Shown: positions 18,092 to 26,899, counted from the first letter of the stretch. The stretch: DNA of 64,000 nucleotides from Fibrobacter sp. UBA4297 (GCF_002394865.1 NZ_DGUZ01000023.1:1-64000), one strand, 5' to 3'. Program-made: numbers and translations. Notes: generated by a model not told the origin, from the letters alone.

Positions 18092-18748
18092 TCACCCTTC
18101 CACCCTCACGATGGGGCTGTTCGTCTCGATGCCGTTCACATGGCGGTCCAGCCAGTCGAGCAAGAGGGCGTCGCGTTCCGCCTGCGGGAGCGCAAACTTT
18201 TCACGTCCCTCTTTCTGCATGAACACGTCAAGGTAGGTCATCAGCACGCCACCAGCTACAGAGACGTTCATGGATTCCGTGATGCCGTACTGCGGGAGCT
18301 TGAATTCATAGTCCGCATGGGCAAGCGTGTCCGGATGGTTGCCATGGAATTCGCTACCCAGGTAAAAAGCCATCGGCTGGCTCAAATCGAGGTCGAACAC
18401 AGAATTCGTCGTGTTCGTGCTAGCCACAGCAATCTTGTAGCCCTTCTCGCGGAGTTTTTCCATGCAGAGCATACGCTTCTTGTACAGATAAATGCTCATC
18501 CACTTGTAAGAACCTTTCAAGATGGACTTGTTCACGCTGTAGGCGTTGTCTTCTTCGATAACGTGGACATCCTGGAGACCAAAAACTTCGGCAGTGCGGA
18601 TAACGGCGGAAATGTTGTGCGGGTCGAACAAGTCCTCAAGCACCATGCAAAAATGGCGCGTACGGCGATTCACGACAGAGGTCAAAAGTTCGCGACGGCG
18701 TTCCGTGACACGAGCAAGCAAAGTTTCCAAATCCTTAGGTTCACTCAT
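18092..18748 (-). CDS. trmH: tRNA (guanosine-2'-O-)-methyltransferase of SpoU/TrmH family
   Basis: A 218-residue SPOUT methyltransferase. LEDLFDPHNISAVIRTAEVFG (motif 1 region), FYLGSEFHGN (motif 2) and MNVSVAGGVLM (motif 3 of the knotted SAM site) are the three SpoU motifs. The length and C-terminal extension fit TrmH, which methylates the ribose of G18 in the tRNA D-loop. It starts three bases after the stop of an unknown exported-protein gene and ends against the heptamer element. Assignment to TrmH rather than another SpoU enzyme is probable, not certain. Confidence 0.85.
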   Translation of the reverse strand: MSEPKDLETLLARVTERRRELLTSVVNRRTRHFCMVLEDLFDPHNISAVIRTAEVFGLQDVHVIEEDNAYSVNKSILKGSYKWMSIYLYKKRMLCMEKLREKGYKIAVASTNTTNSVFDLDLSQPMAFYLGSEFHGNHPDTLAHADYEFKLPQYGITESMNVSVAGGVLMTYLDVFMQKEGREKFALPQAERDALLLDWLDRHVNGIETNSPIVRVEG

Positions 18749-18751
18749 TTT

Positions 18752-19831
18752 TTATTCCTTCATTATAAAAGTATTTGCCTTAAAATCAGGCGATTCAATA
18801 GTCTCTTTTTTCTCTTTCGGTTCAGCCGGCTTCGCCACCGGCTTTGGCTTAGAAAGTTCCATCTGGGAACGTTCAAGACGTTCGGCATCACCAAGTTTCC
18901 AGGGGCTTCCGGCAACCACCTTGTCAAATTCAGCGACATGACGCTTATTTTCCGGAGTCCGGAGAATTTCTTTCGAAAGCGGCTTTCTGTTACCGCCATA
19001 GTACATCGAAGCGGCCTTCTTGATATCGTTCACGACATCGTCGATTTTAGAATTCACGACGCTTTTAAAGACGCGCAACTGCATAATGGAATTCAACACG
19101 GAATTCGCCGGGAACACCACCGCCGTAAGCTTGTACTTGAGCTTTCGCGGAGCGACCAGGTCCATATCCAAAAATGCAACCGCAGTCCCCTTCAAGGACC
19201 ATTTCAAAATCTGCGCATAGCCATAACCAAAGAACATGTTCCTAAGCATAGTCTTTGTGCCTGCGCTATCTTGCAAGGCCCAGTAAAAATCGCCCGAAAG
19301 CCCATGACCGTTACCGCCCGAAAAGTAGCGGCGGTTCATGCTGTTATACTCCAACGTGTATTCCGATTCCAAATAAGCGTTTATCAGGTCCGCCGTAAAG
19401 GGCATGTTATCGAACAAAAATGAAATCTCGTTGACTTCAAGCGGGAGCGTCCCTTCGCTTTCGTAAATAGCCCTGTACTGGCGACCGAGGCGCAAAAAGA
19501 CATCCGTCACCATCGGAGCCCTAATATCAAGCGGAAAACCGCGTTTGACAATTTCCTTATAAGGAGCGCAGAATTCCTCGTCATACGAGACCTTAGGCCA
19601 AGGCTTCAGATCCACTTCAGTGCAGGCCTCGTACTTGATGTCCAGGCACTTGTTCATGCCCGCACAGAACGAACGAATATCGTCGTCCTTGTTTTTCATC
19701 TTCATCAAAAGTTGCCGACGGGAAACCTCCGATGTCGGGACGGTTTTCGCAGCAAAGCACAGAGAAGAGCCCAGCGCAAGCCAGACGCTAACACACACCA
19801 GTAATGTAAAACGCAATTTTCTTCCCTGCAT
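18752..19831 (-). CDS. Exported protein of unknown function
   Basis: A 359-residue protein with a clear signal peptide (basic start, LLVCVSVWLALGSSLCFAA). The mature part is mixed alpha/beta with a cysteine-containing N-terminal segment (CAGMNKCLDIKYEACTEVDL), an aromatic-rich centre (YWALQDSAGTKTMLRNMFFGYGY) and a Lys/Pro/Glu-rich tail (PKPVAKPAEPKEKKE). I recognise no family. It lies 20 bases downstream of the M16-like lipoprotein gene and three bases upstream of trmH, so it is cotranscribed and probably acts in the periplasm or at the envelope. Confidence 0.8.
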   Translation of the reverse strand: MQGRKLRFTLLVCVSVWLALGSSLCFAAKTVPTSEVSRRQLLMKMKNKDDDIRSFCAGMNKCLDIKYEACTEVDLKPWPKVSYDEEFCAPYKEIVKRGFPLDIRAPMVTDVFLRLGRQYRAIYESEGTLPLEVNEISFLFDNMPFTADLINAYLESEYTLEYNSMNRRYFSGGNGHGLSGDFYWALQDSAGTKTMLRNMFFGYGYAQILKWSLKGTAVAFLDMDLVAPRKLKYKLTAVVFPANSVLNSIMQLRVFKSVVNSKIDDVVNDIKKAASMYYGGNRKPLSKEILRTPENKRHVAEFDKVVAGSPWKLGDAERLERSQMELSKPKPVAKPAEPKEKKETIESPDFKANTFIMKE

Positions 19832-19851
19832 ATAAACCTCGCTCCTTAAGG

Positions 19852-21369
19852 TTATCTGAACTCTAGACTATCCAGCGGAATCACCGTGAACGGCTTCAGA
19901 GAATCGAACATGGCGACAGGACCGACAATCGAAATAGTCATTTTCTCCTTATCAAAATACTTAGCTATCATCGCCTGGACCTGCTCTGCCGTCACCGCAT
20001 TGATTTCTGTCACATAATCTATATAATGATTGTCCGATTTGCCAAGAAGTTCCCCCTTCGCAAAGATAGACGCCGTTGAAGAAGGCGAATCAAAGAGGCT
20101 CGGCAAGCTTTCTATCAGGGATTTTTTCGCCTGAGAGAGTTCTTCGGGAGTCGGACCGTCCTTCGCAAGTTTTTCCACTTCCTCAAAGATGAGCTTCAAG
20201 GCAAAATCCACCGTTTCGACTTTCGTCTGTAAAGCAATCGTCGTCATCGCCGTATCGCGGTAGTCGTTCCCGACCGTGCTATAGACACTATAGGCAAGCC
20301 CCTCGTCACTGCGGACGCGGTTCATGAGCCTAGAGCTGAAACTTCCGCCGCCAAGGATAAAGCTTGCCACTGCCGTCGGATAGTAATCCGGATGCGGGCG
20401 CTTTACAAACGGCTGGTTCATAGTGATATTGGCCTGTGTAATATCCTTGTCAACAACATACACACCAGGCTTACGGACAAAGGCGAGCGGAGCGGGCTTC
20501 GACTTTTCCGCCTTTGGCGCAGCGATATTCCAATCTGCAAAGAACTTCTTGAGCGCAACCACCATAGAATCCTTGTCGACATCGCCCGCAAGCGCAAAGA
20601 CAATACGCTTGGACGAGAACACGCCCTTTGCAAGGCGCTTCACGTCAGCAGCAGTCACCGCCTTGTACTCGGCGGCGTTTGCATCCCAGAGTCTCGGGTT
20701 CGGGGCGTAGTTTACCTTGGACTTGAGGGCAGCAAGCACTTTGGCAGGAGTCTCGTAACGGCGTTCATAAGATGTCACATAATTCGCCTTCACGATTTCA
20801 AGCTGGTTCTTGTCAAAAGACGGGTCCATGAGCACCTTCTTCGATAGTTCAAGCATCGAGGGGAAATCCTTTGAGAGGCAGTTGATATCAAAAGCCGAAA
20901 GGAACGTCCCCACGCTCGTAGAAATCGAAGCGCTGACAAACTCCAGGGAATCCTCAAGCACATGCGGCGAAATTCCGCCACCAGAACCACGACGGATCAT
21001 GGAACCGACCATTTCAAAAGCGGCTTCGTCTTTGAGGACCTGCGGCAAATTCGTTTCTTCAAAGTAGACGGTAAAATCCACCAGCGGAAGCGACGAATCG
21101 CTCACAATGTAGCCGGTAATGCCATCGGCAATTTCAACGCGATAATCCTTCGGGTAAGGCGCCACATACTTGTATTCAGGGAACACAATCTTGCTATAGT
21201 GCGAAGGCAAGCCATCCTGCACAGAGATAGAACTAGAACTTTCTCCTGCGGCAGCGTACATATCCGGCACATGCTTGACATGCGACGACTTTTTCGGCAA
21301 CATGGAGCACGAAGTCAAGGCCACCAAGGCAACACAAAAAGAAACTGAAAAAAAGCAATTCGTTTTCAT
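19852..21369 (-). CDS. M16-family peptidase-like lipoprotein lacking the zinc motif
   Basis: A 505-residue protein with lipobox LTSC near residue 21, so membrane anchored. The two-lobed M16 architecture is seen: an N-terminal lobe from GYIVSDSSLPLVDFTVYFEE and a C-terminal lobe with ANITMNQPFVKRPHPDYYPTAVASFILGGGSFSSRLMNRVRSDEG-type segments (the R/Y motif region). The HxxEH metal site expected after DEAAFEMVGSMIRRG is absent, so the protein should be catalytically dead, like the B or C-type partner subunits of bacterial M16 pairs. No active partner gene lies in the window. A TATTTT box seven bases before the ATG is a possible leaderless promoter. Confidence 0.87.
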   Translation of the reverse strand: MKTNCFFSVSFCVALVALTSCSMLPKKSSHVKHVPDMYAAAGESSSSISVQDGLPSHYSKIVFPEYKYVAPYPKDYRVEIADGITGYIVSDSSLPLVDFTVYFEETNLPQVLKDEAAFEMVGSMIRRGSGGGISPHVLEDSLEFVSASISTSVGTFLSAFDINCLSKDFPSMLELSKKVLMDPSFDKNQLEIVKANYVTSYERRYETPAKVLAALKSKVNYAPNPRLWDANAAEYKAVTAADVKRLAKGVFSSKRIVFALAGDVDKDSMVVALKKFFADWNIAAPKAEKSKPAPLAFVRKPGVYVVDKDITQANITMNQPFVKRPHPDYYPTAVASFILGGGSFSSRLMNRVRSDEGLAYSVYSTVGNDYRDTAMTTIALQTKVETVDFALKLIFEEVEKLAKDGPTPEELSQAKKSLIESLPSLFDSPSSTASIFAKGELLGKSDNHYIDYVTEINAVTAEQVQAMIAKYFDKEKMTISIVGPVAMFDSLKPFTVIPLDSLEFR

Positions 21370-21456
21370 CAGTTAGAAAATAGTAAACTAAATCGGAACA
21401 TTCCAAAATAGAGCAACCATTTTAAGGATTATTGCTCCCCATTCCACAAATAGACA

Positions 21457-21462
21457 TATATT
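21457..21462 (+). promoter_or_regulatory. Promoter of candidate small RNA
   Basis: TATATT on the plus strand, with TTGCTC 19 bases upstream (21432-21437). The predicted start point near 21469 coincides with the first base of the stem described in the next entry. Confidence 0.4.
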
Positions 21463-21469
21463 AATACTT

Positions 21470-21614
21470 GAGCCTTCCTAGTGGCCACAACACGCGAGAA
21501 AGCCTACCTCCGGCTTCCGCACAGTTCTCCAGTCGAGACACAAGCCCCACCAGGAAGGCTTCTTCAATCCCTCCTATGAAAAAGACCCGACGCGAGCGCG
21601 CCGGGCCTTTTTTT
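21470..21614 (+). ncRNA. Candidate structured small RNA (unknown class)
   Basis: No reading frame fills this stretch. AGCCTTCCT (21471-21479) pairs perfectly with AGGAAGGCT (21552-21560), continued after one mismatch by GTGG/CCAC, closing a domain of about 62 bases. Inside, GAAAGCC/GGCTTC forms a hairpin whose loop UACCUCC resembles an anti-Shine-Dalgarno sequence. A Rho-independent terminator follows (21584-21614) and a -10 box precedes by the right distance. It matches neither SRP, 6S, tmRNA nor RNase P motifs I know. Direction is inferred from promoter, stem and terminator order. It may base-pair with GGAGG leader regions, but that is speculation. Confidence 0.5.
21584..21614 (+). terminator. 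Rho-independent terminator, probably bidirectional
   Basis: CCCG-A-CGC pairs with GCG-C-CGGG around a four-base loop and is followed by seven T residues on the plus strand; five A residues upstream make it usable on the minus strand too, where it would end the VWA-gene transcript. Confidence 0.75.
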
Positions 21615-21720
21615 ATTCCATGTCATTCCCGCCAACCTGTCCTCGCGCCTGTCCTCGCTTGACGGGGACGAGCGGGCGGACAGCACTTGGAACTTTGTTC
21701 CATAGTGCGCATGGCCACCT

Positions 21721-21750
21721 TTGTCATCCCGGACCCCGTTCCGGGAGGGA
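21721..21750 (-). repeat. REP-like palindrome (GTCATCCCGGA type)
   Basis: GTCATCCCGGA then CCCC then GTTCCGGGA forms an imperfect hairpin of the same family as the CCCGC/GCGGG palindromes elsewhere in the window, here in the opposite orientation. A degraded copy precedes it at about 21619-21680. Lies between the candidate RNA terminator and the first VWA gene. Confidence 0.7.
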
Positions 21751-21799
21751 ATTTCCTTCTTGTAATAAAAATGCCCGCATGAATGCGGGCAAGACATAT

Positions 21800-21827
21800 C
21801 TAATAGCTAATGACCATTGACCAAAGA
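21800..21827. repeat. Degenerate heptamer repeat tract
   Basis: Successive seven-base units ATAGCTA, ATGACCA, TTGACCA, AAGACTA can be read up to the VWA stop codon; on the other strand these are GTCnnTn-type heptamers like those in other gaps of this window. Confidence 0.55.
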
Positions 21828-22856
21828 CTAACTGAATCTTCCGTTGAGCTGCTTGCGGCGACGTCCGCGTTCCGAAATTACCGCCTCGATCAAGAAGAGG
21901 AGCGCGGCAAGCCCGAGGAAAATTTGGTAGCGGTCCTGGTAATTTTCCATACGGTCGCTGCTCTGGTCCTTCTTTTCGAGCGTTGCAATCTCGGTCAAGA
22001 CCTTTTGCAGCTGGAACTCGCCTGGACTTGCATAAAAGTAAAGCGCACCTGTCACACTCGCAATTTCCTGAAGAGTCCCTTCTTCAAGTCGGGTCGTCAC
22101 GATATTGCCTTGCATGTCCTTCTTGTAGACACTGCCGCCATTCTTGTCCTTGAGCGGTATAGGCACGCCTTCGCGGGAACCAATGCCGATTGTATAAATC
22201 TTGATGCCGAGTTCAGCAGCTTCTTTTGCCGCATTCACAGCAGCAGCCTCGAGCTCTTCGCCATCGCTCATGAGAATCATCACGGAATGCTGGTTTGCGC
22301 CACCGGAGTTTTTGAACAAAGTCATGCCCTTACGGATAGCGTTTTCCAAGTTCGTACCCGGCATGAGCCATCCCGGATTCAGTTCACGGAGCACCATCTG
22401 CACCGTACCGTAATCAAGCGTCAGGGGAACCATCACCTGAGCTTCACCACTGAACGCAACAAGGCCAACGCGGTCGCCGGTCAGCGATTCCAGAAACGCC
22501 GAAATTTCGTGACGGCTGCGGACCAATCGGTTCGGTTTCACATCTTCGGCAAGCATCGAAAGCGAGATATCCTGCAACAGCACAAGGTCCTGGCCACGAC
22601 GTTCCACATGCTCCATCTTGCGGCCCCACTGCGGGCGGGCTAGCGCCACAAACAAGAATGCAATGGCAAGGAGCAACAGCAGGACCTTCGTCAGGCGCCT
22701 CCACGGAGAAACGCTCGTCGAAAGTTTCGAAAGCATGGGGAGCGAAACAAAACGGGCAGCAAGCTTTTTACGGCGATGGTACGCATATACAAACAGAAGT
22801 GCAAATAGGGGCAGAGTAAAAAGGCCCCACAAAAAATTCGGTTCTGCAAATCTCAT
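21828..22856 (-). CDS. VWA-domain membrane protein (BatB/BatA-like), first copy
   Basis: A 342-residue protein with two hydrophobic segments at the N-terminus (about 8-25 and 57-73), a von Willebrand A domain with the MIDAS motif DISLS at 96-100 plus the later threonine and SDGEE aspartate positions, and a C-terminal transmembrane helix (FLGLAALLFLIEAVI). This is the Bat (Bacteroides aerotolerance) layout: a periplasmic or cytoplasmic metal-dependent interaction domain held at the membrane. A second Bat-like gene lies 1.5 kb upstream, interrupted by an opposite-strand GGDEF gene. SD GGAG is present before the ATG. Confidence 0.87.
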   Translation of the reverse strand: MRFAEPNFLWGLFTLPLFALLFVYAYHRRKKLAARFVSLPMLSKLSTSVSPWRRLTKVLLLLLAIAFLFVALARPQWGRKMEHVERRGQDLVLLQDISLSMLAEDVKPNRLVRSRHEISAFLESLTGDRVGLVAFSGEAQVMVPLTLDYGTVQMVLRELNPGWLMPGTNLENAIRKGMTLFKNSGGANQHSVMILMSDGEELEAAAVNAAKEAAELGIKIYTIGIGSREGVPIPLKDKNGGSVYKKDMQGNIVTTRLEEGTLQEIASVTGALYFYASPGEFQLQKVLTEIATLEKKDQSSDRMENYQDRYQIFLGLAALLFLIEAVISERGRRRKQLNGRFS

Positions 22857-22893
22857 TATCTACTCCGATAAAACATCTTGCATCAGCAAGCAC

Positions 22894-22906
22894 CAAGAAT
22901 ATACAA
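22894..22906 (-). promoter_or_regulatory. Promoter box shared by both VWA genes (copy 1)
   Basis: Minus-strand TTGTATATTCTTG, 13 bases identical to the box at 25509-25521 and, like it, beginning 38 bases from the ATG. It contains a TATATT -10 element. Confidence 0.55.
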
Positions 22907-22930
22907 AAGTGTAAAGGAAAAAGTTAAATA

Positions 22931-23027
22931 TCGGTCATTAGTCATTAGTTATTAGTCTTTAATCAGATGCCTACGGTGCAATTCTAAAAACGATCGACCA
23001 TTGACCAACAACCATTGACTAAGTTCA
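22931..23027. repeat. Degenerate heptamer repeat tract
   Basis: Units GTCATTA, GTCATTA, GTTATTA, GTCTTTA are followed by a short unique spacer and by the complementary-strand type units (CGACCA) TTGACCA, ACAACCA, TTGACTA. The two halves are in opposite orientation, so the tract is itself a loose inverted repeat. It lies between the first VWA gene and the GGDEF gene, which diverge. Confidence 0.6.
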
Positions 23028-23102
23028 AATTTCTTTTCACAAAGTCTTCTTACCAAAAACGTACAAATAGTTATATTTCCTACTAAGGTTCAGGTTTCGA
23101 GA

Positions 23103-24270
23103 ATGTCTTACATCGGTTTAATAGAGATTAACATCATTTGTATAGCAGTGCTTATCATTACACTGTTACAGTTCAAGGAAAGTATTCTCAGACACCTCGA
23201 AGAGCGCATTCTCGGATTCACCATCATCGACACCATCATCTACATCGTGCTAAGCACGGTAACCAAGATGCTTTACTCGGTGCACATGCAGAGCGACCTT
23301 TATTCCAGCAACCAAAAGGTCTGCGTCATTTACGCCGTCATGTATGCGCTAAGCCTGAGTTCGTCGTTGCTTCTTGCACAGCTTTGGTTTTCTTTCATTT
23401 TCTTACGAATCCGCAAGAGTGTCTATACTTACAAGCACCTGTTCCCGCTGTTCTCGACGCCGAGCATTATCGGCATTTTTATCTGCATCGGCATTAGCAT
23501 CTACGGGTTCACAAACGACTGCCATACGACTTCGCTACAGTTCAGAAGGCTCATGCCATTCCTCATCGGGCTGAACTTCATCTACATCTTCGCGACCTTG
23601 TTTCTCGGCGTCCAACATGCGATTGCACAAAAGAATTCCACGAACCGCAAGGAAGCGTTTTACCTATCCTTTATCGCCCTCGTGCCAAGCGGAAGCTGCA
23701 TCCTACAGTATTTCATCCCGGATGTTCCACTCACCGACCCAATTTTTGCACTAACCCTTTTGCACGTCTACGTCACACTCCTGAAGAACAGAATCACATC
23801 GGACCCGCTCACGGGCGTGAACAACAAAATTCGCTTGATTGACTACCTGCAATACATCACACAGCACCAGGATTCTAGCAAGCGCCTGTTCATCCTCGTG
23901 ATGGAAGTAGATTTTTTCAAGGAGATTGTCCGCAACTTCGGCTACGAAATGTCTGACCGCGTCATAGCCGACCTAGCCTCATTCTTCAAGCGCCAGTGCA
24001 GAGGGCAGAACGCATTCCTCGCAAGGACCGGCGAAAGGCAGTTTGCCATCATCATGGAACGCGACGAAGTTTCTGAAATCGAAGCTTTCTGCCAAAAGCT
24101 AGTGCGCGAGTGCGACCGCGACAGAATGCAAGCCGACATGAACATGTGGAAGATTTCGTTCAGCCTGCATTACGCTGAAATTTCGAACATTTCGACAAGC
24201 AATATTTCGCAGATATTCGACGAAGCCAAGAAGAACTGCTACAAGCCTGAAACTCCGGCACCGAAGGATT

Positions 24271-24272
<2 letters not shown>
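23103..24272 (+). CDS. Membrane protein with degenerate GGDEF domain
   Basis: A 389-residue protein with about seven N-terminal transmembrane helices (residues 5-225) and a C-terminal diguanylate-cyclase-like domain beginning DPLTGVNNKIRLIDYL. The substrate-binding signature GG[DE]EF is replaced by TGERQF in FLARTGERQFAIIM, so cyclase activity is unlikely; the fold may bind nucleotide or act as a c-di-GMP/protein sensor. It is one of few plus-strand genes and interrupts two VWA genes; its stop codon abuts the duplicated 95 bp element. A TATATT box at 23072 is the likely promoter; the leader has only a weak SD. Confidence 0.85.
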
Positions 24273-24365
<93 letters not shown>

Positions 24366-24367
24366 AA

Positions 24368-25471
24368 TCACGGAATTCTCACAAATCTTGTGTTCGCAAG
24401 GATAAGTTCGAGCAGAATGAGGAGCGCGCCAACCAAGAGCCACGGGTAGAACTTTTCGGCATAGCGGGCGTAAGCGATGGTCTCGATTTCTGTCTTTTCG
24501 AGTTCATCGATTTCAGAGTAAATCTTTTCGAGTTCGGCCTTGTTTTCGGCACGGTAGAAACGTCCGCCGGTCTTTGAAGCAATCGCCTTCAGCACGCCCT
24601 CGTCAATGCCTTCTTCGGGCGTAATATCACGCTCACCCCAGGAGATTTCACCCGTCCACGGGTTCTGCTGGAACGCTAGAATCTTGCCGTCCTTCTTGCC
24701 AACGCCAACAGTGTAAACTTTCACGCCCAGAGACTTCGCCACTTCGGCAGCGCGCACCGGCGGGACGACACTCGCATTGTCGCGGCCATCGGTCAAGAGA
24801 ATCACCACGCGGGACTTGGCATCGGACATCTTGAGCCTTGCAAGGGCATTCATAAGTCCATCACCAATAGCGGTCCTGTTATTCACAAGCGTATCGCGGG
24901 CAAGGTCGTCGCTTGCCTTCAAGATTTCGAGCAAGGAGCCGTAATCCATCGTAAGCGGGCACTGCGTAAACGAACGTGCACCAAAAGCAGAAAGCCCGAT
25001 GCGGTCGCTGTGGCGCTTTTGAATGAATTCGGCAATCACGTCCTGAGCGTAACCGAGACGGCTGTATTTCCAGTATTCGCCACGCTTCAAGATGCGTTCG
25101 GCGTTCATCACACCAAGTTTAGCCTGTTCGGTACGGGTAAGCATGTCGAGCGTGCCCATCGAGCCCGAAACGTCGAGCGCAAGCATGATATCGACGCCAT
25201 CGGTCGAAGTGTATTCGACTTCCATCGCATTCTGCGGACGTGCAAGCGCCACCACAAAACAGACAAGGGCAGCCAAACGGAGCGCCGGGACAATATGCCT
25301 AAACTTTACACGACGGCTCGGCACAGCCTTCTTTGCAATGGCAAGCGCCGGGAACTTGATTGTACTCTTGCGGCGCTGCTGGCGGTAAACATAAAGCGCA
25401 ATCAACAGCGGAACAAACAACAACAGCCAAAAGGCTTCGGGATTTTGAAAATGAAGGGCTCCAATATCCAT
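24368..25471 (-). CDS. VWA-domain membrane protein (BatA-like), second copy
   Basis: A 367-residue protein with N-terminal hydrophobic segments (about 13-28 and 60-77), a VWA domain with complete MIDAS motif DVSGS at 100-104 and LTDGRDN later, and a C-terminal helix (WLLVGALLILLELIL). It matches BatA of the aerotolerance operons found across the FCB group. The MoxR ATPase and DUF58 genes that usually accompany BatA are not in the window. The start has SD GGAG (TTTGGAGCTGAA before ATG). Residues 110-140 contain a small insertion (LTRTEQAKLGVMNAERILKR...). Confidence 0.9.
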   Translation of the reverse strand: MDIGALHFQNPEAFWLLLFVPLLIALYVYRQQRRKSTIKFPALAIAKKAVPSRRVKFRHIVPALRLAALVCFVVALARPQNAMEVEYTSTDGVDIMLALDVSGSMGTLDMLTRTEQAKLGVMNAERILKRGEYWKYSRLGYAQDVIAEFIQKRHSDRIGLSAFGARSFTQCPLTMDYGSLLEILKASDDLARDTLVNNRTAIGDGLMNALARLKMSDAKSRVVILLTDGRDNASVVPPVRAAEVAKSLGVKVYTVGVGKKDGKILAFQQNPWTGEISWGERDITPEEGIDEGVLKAIASKTGGRFYRAENKAELEKIYSEIDELEKTEIETIAYARYAEKFYPWLLVGALLILLELILANTRFVRIP

Positions 25472-25508
25472 TTCAGCTCCAAAATAACGAAAAAAGGTAA
25501 ATTACACG

Positions 25509-25521
25509 CAAGAATATACAA
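25509..25521 (-). promoter_or_regulatory. Promoter box shared by both VWA genes (copy 2)
   Basis: TTGTATATTCTTG on the minus strand, identical to 22894-22906 and at the same 38-base distance from the start codon; suggests common control of the two Bat-like genes. Confidence 0.55.
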
Positions 25522-25583
25522 TTTAGTGGCTGAAGAAACATGCTTTTCACATTCAGAAAAACGAAATTTTCCCAAAAGCCCTG

Positions 25584-25829
25584 TTTTTACGTGAATTTTT
25601 AATCAATTTCAATTTTTTTCACGTATTTTCACAATGTTGTATGTAACACATTCTCTATTACTCCAACGATTACGTTCTTTTAAAAATCTTTTTAGCCCCA
25701 AACAGGTATTTTGTACCCCCAAAAACAGGAAAAAAACTCCCGAACAGACTTTTTTTAAGCAAGGCCATTTACGTTGTCATTAATTTTACGTGAAAAAATC
25801 ACAAGCAAGCATCATTTTCACGTAAAAAA
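25584..25829. promoter_or_regulatory. Two inverted ACGTGA...TCACGT pairs in AT-rich non-coding gap
   Basis: The 395-base gap between azlD and the second VWA gene has no gene. It holds ACGTGA at 25589 with TCACGT at 25619, and ACGTGA at 25788 with TCACGT at 25818: each pair is exactly 30 bases apart. In the second pair the arms are perfect over 13 bases, TTTTACGTGAAAA and TTTTCACGTAAAA, around an 18-base loop. They may be operators read by a dimeric regulator or RNA hairpins; no T-run makes them poor terminators. Confidence 0.5.
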
Positions 25830-25866
25830 CGGCAAAATTTTAGAATTGGCCTTTCAAATCCAAATT

Positions 25867-26187
25867 CTACAAGAGCATGAGCCCATCGACACCAAGCACG
25901 GTAAGGCAAGAGACCGCAGCGACGGTCACAAGGCCTCCACCGAGGAGCGAAGCAACCACAGCGGCAAGGAGCGCGCAGGCGCCCGTGATTCGGCTATCCG
26001 TCGCAAAGAAAATCGCAGGCACAGTCATCGCACTGAGCACCGTGTACGGCACGTAAGCGAGGAACGAGCTCCAAAAAACGCTTTTGAGCTTCTTGCGCAG
26101 CAAAATGAACGGCACCGCACGCAAGAACAGCGTCACGCCTGCCATCACAAGCAAATAAACCAGGTAAGTCTGCATGTCGATATTCAT
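25867..26187 (-). CDS. azlD: AzlD-family branched-chain amino acid export subunit
   Basis: A 106-residue protein with four hydrophobic helices and the AzlD core LRAVPFILLRKKLKSVFWSS, followed by YVPYTVLSAMTVPAIFF. AzlD is the small subunit that pairs with AzlC to export branched-chain amino acids across the inner membrane. Its start overlaps the azlC stop by four bases, the usual arrangement. Full length. Confidence 0.93.
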   Translation of the reverse strand: MNIDMQTYLVYLLVMAGVTLFLRAVPFILLRKKLKSVFWSSFLAYVPYTVLSAMTVPAIFFATDSRITGACALLAAVVASLLGGGLVTVAAVSCLTVLGVDGLMLL

Positions 26188-26894
26188 TTGGCCACCTCGT
26201 CATCTTCATTGACATTTTCCATCGGGAAAAGCCACGCCGCAACAAAGGACGCCACAAGCGCGCAAATGATAATTGCAAAACCGACAGACACGCCGCTCAG
26301 CGGCGGGAAGAACTTGAACGCACAGCTAAGCGCCACAGCAATAACGACCGCAAAAACCGTCGGGCCATGCATCTTCATCTGCGGAACGACAATTGCCACA
26401 AACATGCCATAAAGCGCAACGCCAAGGGCGTTCGTCACCATCGCCGGGAGAATTTCACCGCAAATGGCACCGACCAGCGTTCCAAGCGACCAGCCAATGT
26501 AAGGGAGCGTCGAAAGCCCGAGGAAGTATATCGGTGTCACGCGCTTCTGCGACATGGCCACAGCAAAAATTTCGTCCGTGATACCCGTCGCGAGCAAAAG
26601 GCGCTTTACCGTACCAAAATCAGGAGATACCTTCTGCGACAGGGAAATCGCCATCAGCGAATAGCGGAGATTGATAAAGAACGTCGCAAGCGCCATCTCG
26701 ATAAATGTGCCGGCGGCATCCGCCATGATCTGGAGACCCGCAAACTGGCCTGCCGAGGTCAAGTTCGTCATGGATATAAGCGTCACAAGCGGCCACGAAA
26801 ATATCTTCGAACCAGCAATACCAAAAGAGAACGAAACGGCAAAATAGCCAAGCCCAATCGGGGAACCGTCTTTTAAGCCCTTCAAATAACTCAT
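26184..26894 (-). CDS. azlC: AzlC-family branched-chain amino acid permease
   Basis: A 236-residue membrane protein with about seven helices. SFGIAGSKIFSWPLVTLISMTNLTSAGQFAG-type N-terminal segments and FINLRYSLMAISLSQK match AzlC. With AzlD it forms an exporter for leucine, isoleucine, valine and analogues. No Shine-Dalgarno sequence precedes the ATG; a perfect FCB -7 box TATCTTTG ends five bases upstream, so the mRNA may be leaderless. The only other gene in the transcript is azlD. Confidence 0.93.
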   Translation of the reverse strand: MSYLKGLKDGSPIGLGYFAVSFSFGIAGSKIFSWPLVTLISMTNLTSAGQFAGLQIMADAAGTFIEMALATFFINLRYSLMAISLSQKVSPDFGTVKRLLLATGITDEIFAVAMSQKRVTPIYFLGLSTLPYIGWSLGTLVGAICGEILPAMVTNALGVALYGMFVAIVVPQMKMHGPTVFAVVIAVALSCAFKFFPPLSGVSVGFAIIICALVASFVAAWLFPMENVNEDDEVAK

Positions 26895-26899
26895 GGGTG

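Noticed and set aside
21470..21562. Identification of the structured RNA as SRP RNA, 6S RNA or tmRNA
   Set aside because: The SRP GGAA-loop motif, the 6S open-complex bubble with long arms and the tRNA-like ends of tmRNA are not found.
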